Positions 1 to 7,516 of a stretch of 64,000 nt of DNA are shown piece after piece; position 1 is the stretch's first letter; the number at the start of each line of letters is the position of its first letter. The stretch covers positions 3,410,001-3,474,000 of the forward strand of contig NZ_CP110011.1 in NCBI RefSeq assembly GCF_025947345.1, given 5' to 3'. Source of the DNA: Flavobacterium sp. N502536. GTDB taxonomy: Bacteria > Bacteroidota > Bacteroidia > Flavobacteriales > Flavobacteriaceae. A program made the position numbers and the translations under genes. The notes below the pieces were generated by a model. The model worked only from the letters and a program-made list of their open reading frames with translations. It searched no databases and had not been told where the DNA came from.

Positions 1-345
1 GGTGAAACTTTTAATTATCAATGGATGCTTAGTTCTGCACAGGCACAAAATGATTATAAAGAAGACAATACAAACGGATACAAGCAGCCAACAGATCTGG
101 AGCGTTTTAAAAGTACTTTAAATAACCAATTGCTCAACCGAATTTCAAATTCATTATTTGAAGGTCAATTTGGGTCAGGTACAGGTTCTGGCGGTGGTAC
201 TGGCGGTGGCCAAGGACTTACTCCGGGTAATTATGTATTCGGAACGCTGTCTGTGGATATTTACAATTCTAACTTAGGAATGGTTGTCAATATTCTGGAT
301 ATAGAAACTGGCGAGCAAACGCAAGTTATTATACCGGGTAAATAG
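1..345 (+). CDS. csgF: Curli assembly component CsgF, 5' end outside the window
   Basis: The reading frame is open from the first base (GETFNYQW...), so the ATG at 25 is internal and the true start lies upstream of the window. The visible part has the CsgF hallmarks: the LLNSAQAQN-like segment (here MLSSAQAQND), a middle region rich in asparagine and leucine, a Gly/Ser/Thr-rich linker, and the C-terminal FGTLSVDIYN...VVNILDIETGE block. In the known curli system CsgF is a secreted factor that couples the CsgG outer-membrane pore to nucleation of the amyloid subunit at the cell surface. csgG follows after 60 bases in the same direction, which fits an operon. The Gly-rich linker (about residues 50-65 of the visible part) is longer than I would expect for E. 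coli CsgF. Confidence 0.9.
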   Translation, partial: GETFNYQWMLSSAQAQNDYKEDNTNGYKQPTDLERFKSTLNNQLLNRISNSLFEGQFGSGTGSGGGTGGGQGLTPGNYVFGTLSVDIYNSNLGMVVNILDIETGEQTQVIIPGK

Positions 346-405
346 TCTGGTATTCGATTTTTATAAAAAGTAAGTTCATGTTTTATTATTAAAAAATAAC
401 TAATT

Positions 406-1782
406 ATGAATAAAACTCTCCTTTTTCTACTGTTAATAACCTGCCTACTCTTTTCAGGATGTGGCGCTTATTTTAATCAACCCGTAGGAGTTCAGAAAGC
501 TGTTTTTGGAGAAAACACTTCTGCAACTGAACACTTAGTCGATATGCCAAAACCAAAAGAACAGATTGTGGTGGGCGTGTATAAATTTAAAGACCAGACA
601 GGTCAATACAAAGCGACGGAAGTTGGAAGCACATTTAGCACAGCAGTTACTCAGGGTGCTACTTCTATTTTAATAAAAGCACTTCAAGATTCAAAATGGT
701 TTGTTCCTATAGAACGTGAGAATCTGGGAAATTTATTAAACGAACGAAACATTATCCGGTCTACACGTCAGGAATATGAAGCAAAAAAAGAAGGCAGTGA
801 AGCAGTATTGACGCCTTTACTCTTTGCGGGAGTTTTATTAGAGGGCGGTATTATTTCTTATGACACCAATATTATTACCGGAGGTTTTGGAGCCCGATAT
901 TTTGGCGCCGGAGGTTCTACGCGATACAGACAAGATCGGGTTACGGTATATTTAAGATTGGTTTCTACCTCAAACGGAAAAATACTAAACACGGTTTATG
1001 TTTCTAAGACCATCTTATCACAAAGTATAGACGCCAGTTTATTTCGATATGTAAATCTAAATCGACTTTTGGAAGTAGAAACCGGTTTTACCAGAAATGA
1101 ACCCATTCAGCTGGCAGTTACAGAAGCCATAGAAAAAGCCGTTGAAGGTCTTATTGTAGAAGGAATCAAAGACAAGCTTTGGGAAGTGAATGCGCCTCAA
1201 AATCAAATCGATAATTTTGTATCAGCCTACGATAAAGAAAAAAGCGAAGCCGATCTGGCCCAATTATACGATAGAAATTTAGAAGGCAAAAGAGGCCGTT
1301 TTGGTATAGAGATCTCCGGTGGAACAACTATTATACAAGGCGATTATAAAAGTCCTGAGCCGCGTCCAATGGCCAGAGGGGCTGTGAAATATTTTTTCAC
1401 TCCGGCTTTTAACATAAGCGCTTCAACCAATGTATTCAAAATTCAGAATAAAGGAAAAGACGATTTGGGGTATATATCTACAGATCTCAATCTCGAATGC
1501 ACCATATTACCTCGTGATATTCTGACGCCCTTTATTTATGGGGGGTACGGATTTGAATTTAATAAGGACTACAAAAATTTCCATAGTAAAGTTCAATTTG
1601 GAGGTGGTGTCGAATATATGGCTACCAGTCAGTTAGGAGTAAAATTATTCGCAGAATATAATATGGCCTTTAGCGACAATGTCGATTATATCGTAAGAGG
1701 TAAAAGAGATGATTATTACTGGAAACTTGGTTTGGGACTCACTTATTACTTCCCAAAAAGTTTCAAGCATAAGAAAAAATAG
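406..1782 (+). CDS. csgG: Curli secretion pore lipoprotein CsgG with extra C-terminal beta-barrel-like domain
   Basis: A 458-residue lipoprotein with signal peptide and lipobox ending at Cys19 (LLFSGC). Residues about 50-265 match the CsgG fold (VVGVYKFKDQTGQYK, the serine/threonine-rich barrel strands, VYVSKTILSQSIDASLFRY). CsgG forms the nonameric outer-membrane channel that exports curli subunits. E. coli CsgG has 277 residues; here about 160 residues follow, from RGRFGIEISGG onward. They show alternating hydrophobic/aromatic strands and end in LGLGLTYYFPKSF, as in small outer-membrane beta-barrel domains. The C-terminal extension is seen directly; its function is unknown. It sits between csgF and a surface-lipoprotein gene in one direction. 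Confidence 0.9.
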   Translation: MNKTLLFLLLITCLLFSGCGAYFNQPVGVQKAVFGENTSATEHLVDMPKPKEQIVVGVYKFKDQTGQYKATEVGSTFSTAVTQGATSILIKALQDSKWFVPIERENLGNLLNERNIIRSTRQEYEAKKEGSEAVLTPLLFAGVLLEGGIISYDTNIITGGFGARYFGAGGSTRYRQDRVTVYLRLVSTSNGKILNTVYVSKTILSQSIDASLFRYVNLNRLLEVETGFTRNEPIQLAVTEAIEKAVEGLIVEGIKDKLWEVNAPQNQIDNFVSAYDKEKSEADLAQLYDRNLEGKRGRFGIEISGGTTIIQGDYKSPEPRPMARGAVKYFFTPAFNISASTNVFKIQNKGKDDLGYISTDLNLECTILPRDILTPFIYGGYGFEFNKDYKNFHSKVQFGGGVEYMATSQLGVKLFAEYNMAFSDNVDYIVRGKRDDYYWKLGLGLTYYFPKSFKHKKK

Positions 1783-1869
1783 TTCGGCAGTATAATGCCA
1801 AAGAGCGATATTTTTTCAATAAAAAATAGAGAAAAAAGTCAAGATAAGTTTAACCAAATCAAGACCGCA

Positions 1870-3357
1870 ATGAAAATAGGACTAAAAATATTGATATGCT
1901 TTATGCTTTTGATTTCTTGTAGTGAAGATCAAGTCGATGAAACAGGAACAGGAGCAATAAAAGGAAGAGTAGTAGATGCGCGAACATATGAAGGAATAGA
2001 AAACGCACGTATTTCTTCAAGCCCAACTACGAGTACCGTATTTTCGGATAAAGACGGATATTTCGAGATAGATAAAATAACATTGGGAAAATATTCTTTT
2101 CAGGCCCAGAAAGATGGTTTTACCGCCAGATTTGAACCTGCCACTGTTGAGAAAGACATAACAGCTCAGATTATTTTTGAGTTACAAGTCTCTACCGCCA
2201 ATAACAAACCACCAGATGTTCCCGTACTAACCGCACCTACAGACAATGCTACAGCACAGCCTCTGACCGTAGATTTAACCTGGACAGCAAAAGATCCGGA
2301 ATCAGATCCGATGACCTATACCGTTACGGTGAAAAACGGAACAACAGACGAAACTAAAACCTATGCCAATCTAAAAGAAACAAAACTTAACATTTCAGGT
2401 TTAAGTTTTAGTACAAAATACTATTGGCAGGTAACCGTAGACGATGGAATTAACAAACCCATAAATAGTGTCACAAACTCCTTTACGACTTTAGCATTTC
2501 CAAATCCGAGATATTTGTATGTTAAAAAAGTAAAAAATAACAATGTTATTTATACAGCCGATGAAGCCGGAAACGAACTTCAATTATCCTCTGCCGAAGT
2601 AAACAGCTACAGACCGAGAAAAAATTTAAGCATCAACAGAATTGCTTATATAAGTTCTGACGGATCATTAAATCAAATATTTACCATGAATCCGGATGGT
2701 ACCGATGTCAAAAAAATTACAAACTTTATACCGATAGCAGGATTTAATATGGAGTATGTTAATTATTGCTGGAGCACCAACGGAAGACAAATTATTTATC
2801 CAAATTTTGACAGATTGTATCGCATTGATTCTGACGGATCGGGATTGGTTCAATTGTTTAAAACGCCAAACGGAAAATTCATCTCAGAATGTGAATGGAG
2901 TCAGGACGGGTCACAAATTGTACTTAAAGTAAATGATATGTCAGGATACGGTGTTGAGATATATGTTATCAATACCGCCGGTGATGTATTGTATCAGGTG
3001 CTTTCCGGAGTAACGGGTGGTGCAAGTGGTATTAGTATTTCTGTAGACAATAGTAAAATTGCCTATACCAGAGATATTTCAGGATTCGAAAATTCGACTT
3101 ACAGACGATTAGACTCCAGAATATTTATTTACACAGTCGTGGATAATACTTCAACCGAATTGGCAAGTCAAAAACCAAATGGATTTAATGATTTCGATGT
3201 AAAATTCTCTCCAAATGAAGCGGAGCTGATTTATGTCAATACATCAAATGATGGTTTATCAGCCAACACTATACAAAAAGTTACTATTTCTAGCAGCAAT
3301 AGTAATGGTTCTCGAACAACACTGTTTCAGAACGCCTCAATGCCGGATTGGAGGTAA
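1870..3357 (+). CDS. Lipoprotein with carboxypeptidase-regulatory, fibronectin type III and TolB-like propeller domains
   Basis: The start at 1870 is preferred over an in-frame ATG at 1795 because it begins a lipoprotein signal peptide (MKIGLKIL...LLISC); the earlier start would place 25 charged residues in front of it. After the lipid-anchored Cys comes a carboxypeptidase-regulatory-like domain (GAIKGRVVDARTYEGIENA; about residues 30-110), then a fibronectin type III-like domain with the typical DLTWTAKDPESDPMTYTV segment (about 125-215), then WD40/TolB-like repeats (about 220-495) with IYPNFDRLYRIDSDGSG and YVNTSNDGLSANT. It is probably a surface or periplasmic binding protein. It lies 87 bases after csgG and before a strong terminator, so it likely belongs to the curli operon. 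The exact role is not known. Confidence 0.8.
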   Translation: MKIGLKILICFMLLISCSEDQVDETGTGAIKGRVVDARTYEGIENARISSSPTTSTVFSDKDGYFEIDKITLGKYSFQAQKDGFTARFEPATVEKDITAQIIFELQVSTANNKPPDVPVLTAPTDNATAQPLTVDLTWTAKDPESDPMTYTVTVKNGTTDETKTYANLKETKLNISGLSFSTKYYWQVTVDDGINKPINSVTNSFTTLAFPNPRYLYVKKVKNNNVIYTADEAGNELQLSSAEVNSYRPRKNLSINRIAYISSDGSLNQIFTMNPDGTDVKKITNFIPIAGFNMEYVNYCWSTNGRQIIYPNFDRLYRIDSDGSGLVQLFKTPNGKFISECEWSQDGSQIVLKVNDMSGYGVEIYVINTAGDVLYQVLSGVTGGASGISISVDNSKIAYTRDISGFENSTYRRLDSRIFIYTVVDNTSTELASQKPNGFNDFDVKFSPNEAELIYVNTSNDGLSANTIQKVTISSSNSNGSRTTLFQNASMPDWR

Positions 3358-3395
3358 AATACTAAAAACTCAATTTTTGATAACCAATTTTATTG

Positions 3396-3436
3396 AAAAA
3401 AATCGGCAGTGCCTAAAAGCTTGCCGATTTTTTTTG
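3396..3436 (+). terminator. Intrinsic terminator after the curli operon
   Basis: AAAAATCGGCA pairs with TGCCGATTTTT across a 13-base loop, followed by a run of T. The same stem could also terminate transcription from the opposite strand. It closes the curli gene block and separates it from the purM-type gene. Confidence 0.85.
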
Positions 3437-3479
3437 TGAATCAGACATACGAATCAATCAAAGAATTAAAAAAAGGGAT

Positions 3480-3487
3480 TATCTTTG
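3480..3487 (+). promoter_or_regulatory. Candidate Bacteroidota -7 box for the purM-type gene
   Basis: TATCTTTG matches the Bacteroidota -7 consensus TAnnTTTG and lies 26 bases before the ATG at 3514. I see no clear -33 TTG at the expected distance, so this rests on the -7 box and its position alone. Confidence 0.45.
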
Positions 3488-3513
3488 CACCACATCAACA
3501 CAAACTAAGTTAC

Positions 3514-4692
3514 ATGAGTTCAGATTCTAGCAAAAGGTACGCACAAAGAGGTGTTTCGGCATCAAAAGAAGACGTACACAACGCCATAAAAAATATTGAT
3601 AAAGGTTTATTCCCGCAGGCATTTTGTAAAATTGTACCTGATTATTTAACACAAGACCAGGAGCACTGTTTGATTATGCATGCCGATGGTGCCGGTACAA
3701 AATCATCATTAGCCTATATGTACTGGAAAGAAACCGGAGATATTTCAGTTTGGAAAGGAATTGCTCAGGATGCTTTAATCATGAATATTGATGACTTATT
3801 GTGCGTAGGGGCAACCGATAATATCTTGCTTTCGTCAACAATCGGAAGAAACAAAAACTTAATTCCGGCTGAGGTCATTTCGGCGATCATCAACGGTACC
3901 GAAGAACTAATCAACGAATTAAAATCTTTTGGGGTAACCATTCATTCAACAGGAGGCGAAACTGCCGATGTAGGTGATGTTGTTCGTACTATTATTGTCG
4001 ATTCTACGGTAACTGCTCGTATGAAACGCAGTGATGTCGTAGATAATGCCAACATAAAAGCAGGAGACGTAATTGTTGGATTGGCTTCTTTTGGTCAGGC
4101 TACTTACGAAAAAAGCTATAACGGAGGGATGGGAAGCAACGGATTAACTTCTGCACGTCATGATGTTTTCGGAAAATACCTTGCGGCAAAATATCCGGAA
4201 AGTTACGATGCAGCTGTACCCGAAGAATTAATCTATTCAGGACAGGTAAATTTAACCGATGCTGTCGAAAACAGTCCAATAAATGCAGGACAGTTGGTAC
4301 TTTCTCCAACCAGAACGTATGCGCCAATTATCAAGAAAATTTTGGATACTTATACGCCAAAAGATATTCACGGAATGGTGCATTGCAGTGGAGGAGCTCA
4401 GACTAAGATTTTACATTTCGTTCAGAACTTACATATTATAAAAGACAATTTATTTCCGGTTCCGCCATTGTTCCAGTTAATTCAGGAGCAATCTAAAACC
4501 GATTGGAAAGAAATGTACCAGGTTTTCAATTGCGGTCACCGTATGGAAATTTATGTTCCTGAAAACATTGCACAAGATATTATTGCAATTTCAAAATCAT
4601 TTAATGTAGACGCACAAATTGTTGGTAGAGTAGAAGCAGCAACTGCTAAAAAACTTACCATTACCAGCGAATACGGAACATTCGAATATTAA
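3514..4692 (+). CDS. purM: Phosphoribosylformylglycinamidine cyclo-ligase (AIR synthase, PurM type)
   Basis: The enzyme makes aminoimidazole ribonucleotide from FGAM and ATP, the fifth step of purine synthesis. The start at 3514 gives MSSDSSKRYAQRGV; a longer frame from 3409 begins inside the upstream terminator and is unlikely. Family motifs are HADGAGTKSSLAY (the PurM DGVGTK-type nucleotide loop, about residue 55), a long SHTGGE-like segment (IHSTGGETADV), and the C-terminal AIRS domain with GMVHCSGGAQTKI. At 392 residues it is longer than E. coli PurM (345), as in the longer Bacteroidota form. Flavobacteria may have more than one AIR-synthase paralogue, so the exact purM assignment is slightly uncertain. 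It stands alone between two terminators, not in a pur operon. Confidence 0.8.
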   Translation: MSSDSSKRYAQRGVSASKEDVHNAIKNIDKGLFPQAFCKIVPDYLTQDQEHCLIMHADGAGTKSSLAYMYWKETGDISVWKGIAQDALIMNIDDLLCVGATDNILLSSTIGRNKNLIPAEVISAIINGTEELINELKSFGVTIHSTGGETADVGDVVRTIIVDSTVTARMKRSDVVDNANIKAGDVIVGLASFGQATYEKSYNGGMGSNGLTSARHDVFGKYLAAKYPESYDAAVPEELIYSGQVNLTDAVENSPINAGQLVLSPTRTYAPIIKKILDTYTPKDIHGMVHCSGGAQTKILHFVQNLHIIKDNLFPVPPLFQLIQEQSKTDWKEMYQVFNCGHRMEIYVPENIAQDIIAISKSFNVDAQIVGRVEAATAKKLTITSEYGTFEY

Positions 4693-4713
4693 TATTTTTT
4701 GAAATAAAGACAC

Positions 4714-4769
4714 AAAGGTTCTGAGTTGCAAAGGTTTTTATGCTGGAGTTTATCACAGAACCTTTTTTT
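4714..4769 (+). terminator. Probable terminator after the purM-type gene
   Basis: AAAGGTTCTG pairs with CAGAACCTTT across a loop of about 32 bases and is followed by a T run. The long loop makes it a less certain intrinsic terminator. Confidence 0.55.
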
Positions 4770-4879
4770 ATTAATCATTGGCTTTTTTAGAAGCTAATCC
4801 CGCTATTCGTTGCAATCTTTTGTGCCGAACCCCGTCACAAAAGGATTTTCACTTCTATCGGGGCTAAAAACATCAAATC

Positions 4880-5236
4880 ATGTACGAATTACTTTTTTGG
4901 AGATATTTAGAAGAGGTTTATTTAAACCATCATGAAGTTTATGAAGCCCTTGTGGAAAAAGAAGAAGTAGAAGGTCTTGAGACCCTTCCCGTTGAAGTTA
5001 TCTTAAACCGAATCAACTCAGTTTTTTCTCAATGGGAGAGAGTGGACGAAAATAGTTGGAAAAACAACGGAGGAAAAGGAGCTTTTCAGGTCATTACGAC
5101 ACCACAAAGCATCAAAATCGATTGTTACGGAACCGAAGGAAAAACCATGAACAAACTGGTTTCTTTGATGGAAGAATTCAAATGTCCGTTATACGATCCG
5201 CAAGTTCCGGAGCGTTATGACGAAATGAGTGAATAA
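4880..5236 (+). CDS. Conserved-looking small protein of unknown function
   Basis: A 118-residue acidic protein without signal peptide or membrane segment, so probably cytoplasmic. It starts MYELLFWRYLEEVYL and contains the compact segments LPVEVILNRINSVFSQWERV and AFQVITTPQSIKIDCYG. I recognise no family. The even codon use and protein-like composition support a real gene. It is followed 96 bases later by an acetyltransferase on the same strand; a shared transcript is possible. Confidence 0.7.
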   Translation: MYELLFWRYLEEVYLNHHEVYEALVEKEEVEGLETLPVEVILNRINSVFSQWERVDENSWKNNGGKGAFQVITTPQSIKIDCYGTEGKTMNKLVSLMEEFKCPLYDPQVPERYDEMSE

Positions 5237-5332
5237 ACTATCAATTTTGTAAAACTTTGCGAATCTCTGTGAAATAGTTTTTAGATAAAGTAAATAGAAG
5301 ACTTTATAGTGAGCGGTTCAAAAAAAAATCTC

Positions 5333-5938
5333 ATGACAACATCAAATTTTAATTTCTCCGATACTATAATTTTAGAAGACGAGTCCGTTTTATTGCGCCC
5401 TTTACAAGAATCTGATGTCGATAATTTATTGGAAATTTCGATCAACGAACCGGAAACCTGGAAGTACTCACTCGTAGGTGCAGATGGAAAAGAAAATCTG
5501 ATCCAATACATTCAGCTGGCGATAAAAGCACGCGAAAATCAAAAAGAATTTCCGTTTATAGTTTTCGATAAAAAAACTCAAAAATATGCAGGTTCAACCC
5601 GTTTCTACGATATGAATCTCGAATATAAAACACTTCAGTTAGGATTCACCTGGTACGGATCGGCATTTAGAGGTACCGGACTGAACAAACATTGTAAATT
5701 TTTATTGCTGCAATTTGCCTTCGAAACACTTGGTATGGAACGAGTAGAATTCCGTGCCGATAATAATAACGAACGCAGTATTGCTGCGATGAAAAGCATC
5801 GGCTGTAAAGTCGAAGGTGTTTTAAGAAGTCATATGCCAACCGCAAATAGTGATGTTCGCCGTGATTCCATCGTTTTAAGTATTTTAAGAAACGAATGGT
5901 TTGATGAGGTAAGAGAAAATTTAAAGCGTAAGCTTTAA
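5333..5938 (+). CDS. GNAT family N-acetyltransferase (RimJ/RimL type)
   Basis: A 201-residue protein starting at ATG 5333; an upstream in-frame GTG at 5309 is less likely. It has the RimJ/RimL-like layout: ILEDESVLLRPLQESDVDNLL at the start, the acetyl-CoA loop near WYGSAFRGTGLNKHCKF, and the ERVEFRADNNNERSIAAMKSIG helix-turn region followed by EGVLRSHM. It probably acetylates an amino group of a protein or small molecule; the substrate cannot be read. The last four codons and stop (KRKL-stop) are encoded by AGCGTAAGCTTTAA, the first bases of the repeat unit found again at 6261, 6401 and 6542. The natural C-terminus may therefore have been replaced by a repeat insertion. Confidence 0.85.
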   Translation: MTTSNFNFSDTIILEDESVLLRPLQESDVDNLLEISINEPETWKYSLVGADGKENLIQYIQLAIKARENQKEFPFIVFDKKTQKYAGSTRFYDMNLEYKTLQLGFTWYGSAFRGTGLNKHCKFLLLQFAFETLGMERVEFRADNNNERSIAAMKSIGCKVEGVLRSHMPTANSDVRRDSIVLSILRNEWFDEVRENLKRKL

Positions 5939-6667
5939 AAAGAGGTGCTAGCCTCGATTCATTTGGTACAGCCAGATTTTAATCCGGTTAAAACGGAATG
6001 GGAAGAAAAGAGGAACCATTGGTTCGTCCTATTTTACAAACCCATTGTGGATTTGTAATTTGCCCAAAAATAAAATCTGTCGTCATAATATGTGCCGTTC
6101 CTACGGAACTCTTGGGTGGGATGCATTATTTTACAACGGATTAAAATCCGTTGCTACGATATGTTTCGTTCCTACGGAACTCCTTAATACAACATCTAAT
6201 TTTGTAATAAATGAAGATATCTCCCTAAGAAAAGATTTTTTTGATGAGGTAAGAGAAAAAAGCGTAAGCTTTTAAAAAAGAGGCGCTAGCCTCGGCCCAT
6301 ATTGTAGGGCCGGATTTTAATCCGGTCAAAACGAAATGAAAGGAAAAGAAGAAGCATCGGTTCGCCCCATTTTACAAAACGTATAATTTGGTAAAAATAA
6401 AGCGTAAGCTTTTAAAAAAGAGGCGCTAGCCTCGGCCCATATTGTAGGGTCGGATTTTAAACCCGGTCAAAACGGAATGGAAGAAAAAGAAGAAGCATCG
6501 GTTCGCCCCATTTTACAAAACGTATAATTTGGTAAAAATAAAGCGTAAGCTTTAAAAAAGAGGCGCTAGCCTCGGCTCATATTGTAGGGCCGGATTTTAA
6601 TCCGGTTAAAAACGGAATGGAAAGAAAAGAAGAACCATCCGGTTCGCCCCATTTTATTTACAGAATT
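5925..6667. repeat. Cluster of about 140-bp imperfect direct repeats with palindromic cores
   Basis: Four copies begin with AGCGTAAGCTTT at 5925, 6261, 6401 and 6542. The second and third span 140 and 141 bases (6261-6400 and 6401-6541); the last is shorter. Each carries two small palindromes, AGGCGCTAGCCT and CCGGATTTTAATCCGG, and ends in ACGTATAATTTGGTAAAAATAA or a derivative. A 21-base direct duplication of the acetyltransferase 3' end (TTTTGATGAGGTAAGAGAAAA-like) lies at about 5900-5919 and 6239-6259. This stretch of more than 700 bases holds no credible gene; the short frame at 6045-6275 is read through repeats. Confidence 0.85.
6097..6180. repeat. Pair of GTTCCTACGGAAC palindromes
   Basis: Two copies of the palindrome GTTCCTACGGAAC at 6097-6109 and 6168-6180 flank a further palindrome, ACGGATTAAAATCCGT (6136-6151). 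They form a distinct small repeat module inserted between the first and second copies of the 140-bp unit. Confidence 0.7.
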
Positions 6668-6716
6668 TAAGAACACAATTCATTAGAATTTTAAAATTTG
6701 GATTGGCATTTAATTT

Positions 6717-7340
6717 CTATCCGTCTTTCAAAATTAAATTTTGTTCTTTTCTAAGTTTGACAACCAATTGATCAATATGGGTTTTTATTTTTTGCGGTAA
6801 AGAATTCCAATTATTGTCTTTTTTAAAGCTCCTGCAATAATCCAGATCACATTCTACGGCGCGAATCACGTACTTTTTGTTTTGGTATACCGTAATAATT
6901 TTGACACGTCTTATCTCATTGTACTCTGTTTTTGTACCGTAAACGATTACGGGATCGATATATCCGTCTCCATCAAGATCTTTGGTACTGCTGTATTTTG
7001 TCCAGAACCAGATATTTGTTTCTTTGGGATCATAATCTTCCAGTAAATCATTGATTCGCCATTTTTCAAGAAAACCTCCATGATCATTAAGGACATAAAT
7101 GGCCTGTATTTTTGTATTTAAAGTGTCATTTTGGGTGATTGTTTTTTGATTTTCGCAGAATAGCAATTCATAAACCCCACCTTTATCGGAACACTCGAAG
7201 GCTTTATAGATTGGAAAATCAGAAAGATTGTTGAGCTCTCTTTGAGTGATTTCTTTTTTTGTTAGTCTGTGACTTTCTATTTTTTGTGCAGAACTGAATG
7301 TACTATAAAAAAGAATCCACAATAAAATATATTTTTTCAT
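6717..7340 (-). CDS. Exported protein of unknown function with an EF-hand-like DxDxDG loop
   Basis: The start at 7340 gives MKKYILLWILFYSTFSSAQ, a clean signal peptide ending at AQ; an ATG 27 bases upstream adds nothing useful. The mature part of about 190 residues has the loop DLDGDGYIDPV near residue 125, a calcium-binding-like pattern common in FG-GAP-type proteins, and a Cys pair in VECDLDYCRSF. It is likely periplasmic or on the cell surface. I do not recognise a family with confidence. It stands alone between the repeat region and the GH92 gene, which is transcribed divergently. Confidence 0.7.
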   Translation of the reverse strand: MKKYILLWILFYSTFSSAQKIESHRLTKKEITQRELNNLSDFPIYKAFECSDKGGVYELLFCENQKTITQNDTLNTKIQAIYVLNDHGGFLEKWRINDLLEDYDPKETNIWFWTKYSSTKDLDGDGYIDPVIVYGTKTEYNEIRRVKIITVYQNKKYVIRAVECDLDYCRSFKKDNNWNSLPQKIKTHIDQLVVKLRKEQNLILKDG

Positions 7341-7516
7341 GTATGTTATGACATTTTGCAGAATCAAAGATATTTAAAAGCTTTTGAGAATGGATCATTT
7401 TATATTTTTTAAAAAGCATATTTTGTTGTATTTTTCAAATCTGAAAGTATTGATAAATCGATTTAGTAGATGCCAGATACTGCTTTAAGCAAAAAATAAT
7501 CATTAAAAGAAAACTA

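Noticed and set aside
6045-6275. 76-codon plus-strand frame
   Set aside because: It runs through palindromic repeats and a duplicated piece of the acetyltransferase end; it is not a gene.
6261-6667. Regular repeats that could be mistaken for a CRISPR array
   Set aside because: The units are 140 bp long with no unique spacers between short identical repeats, and no cas genes are nearby.
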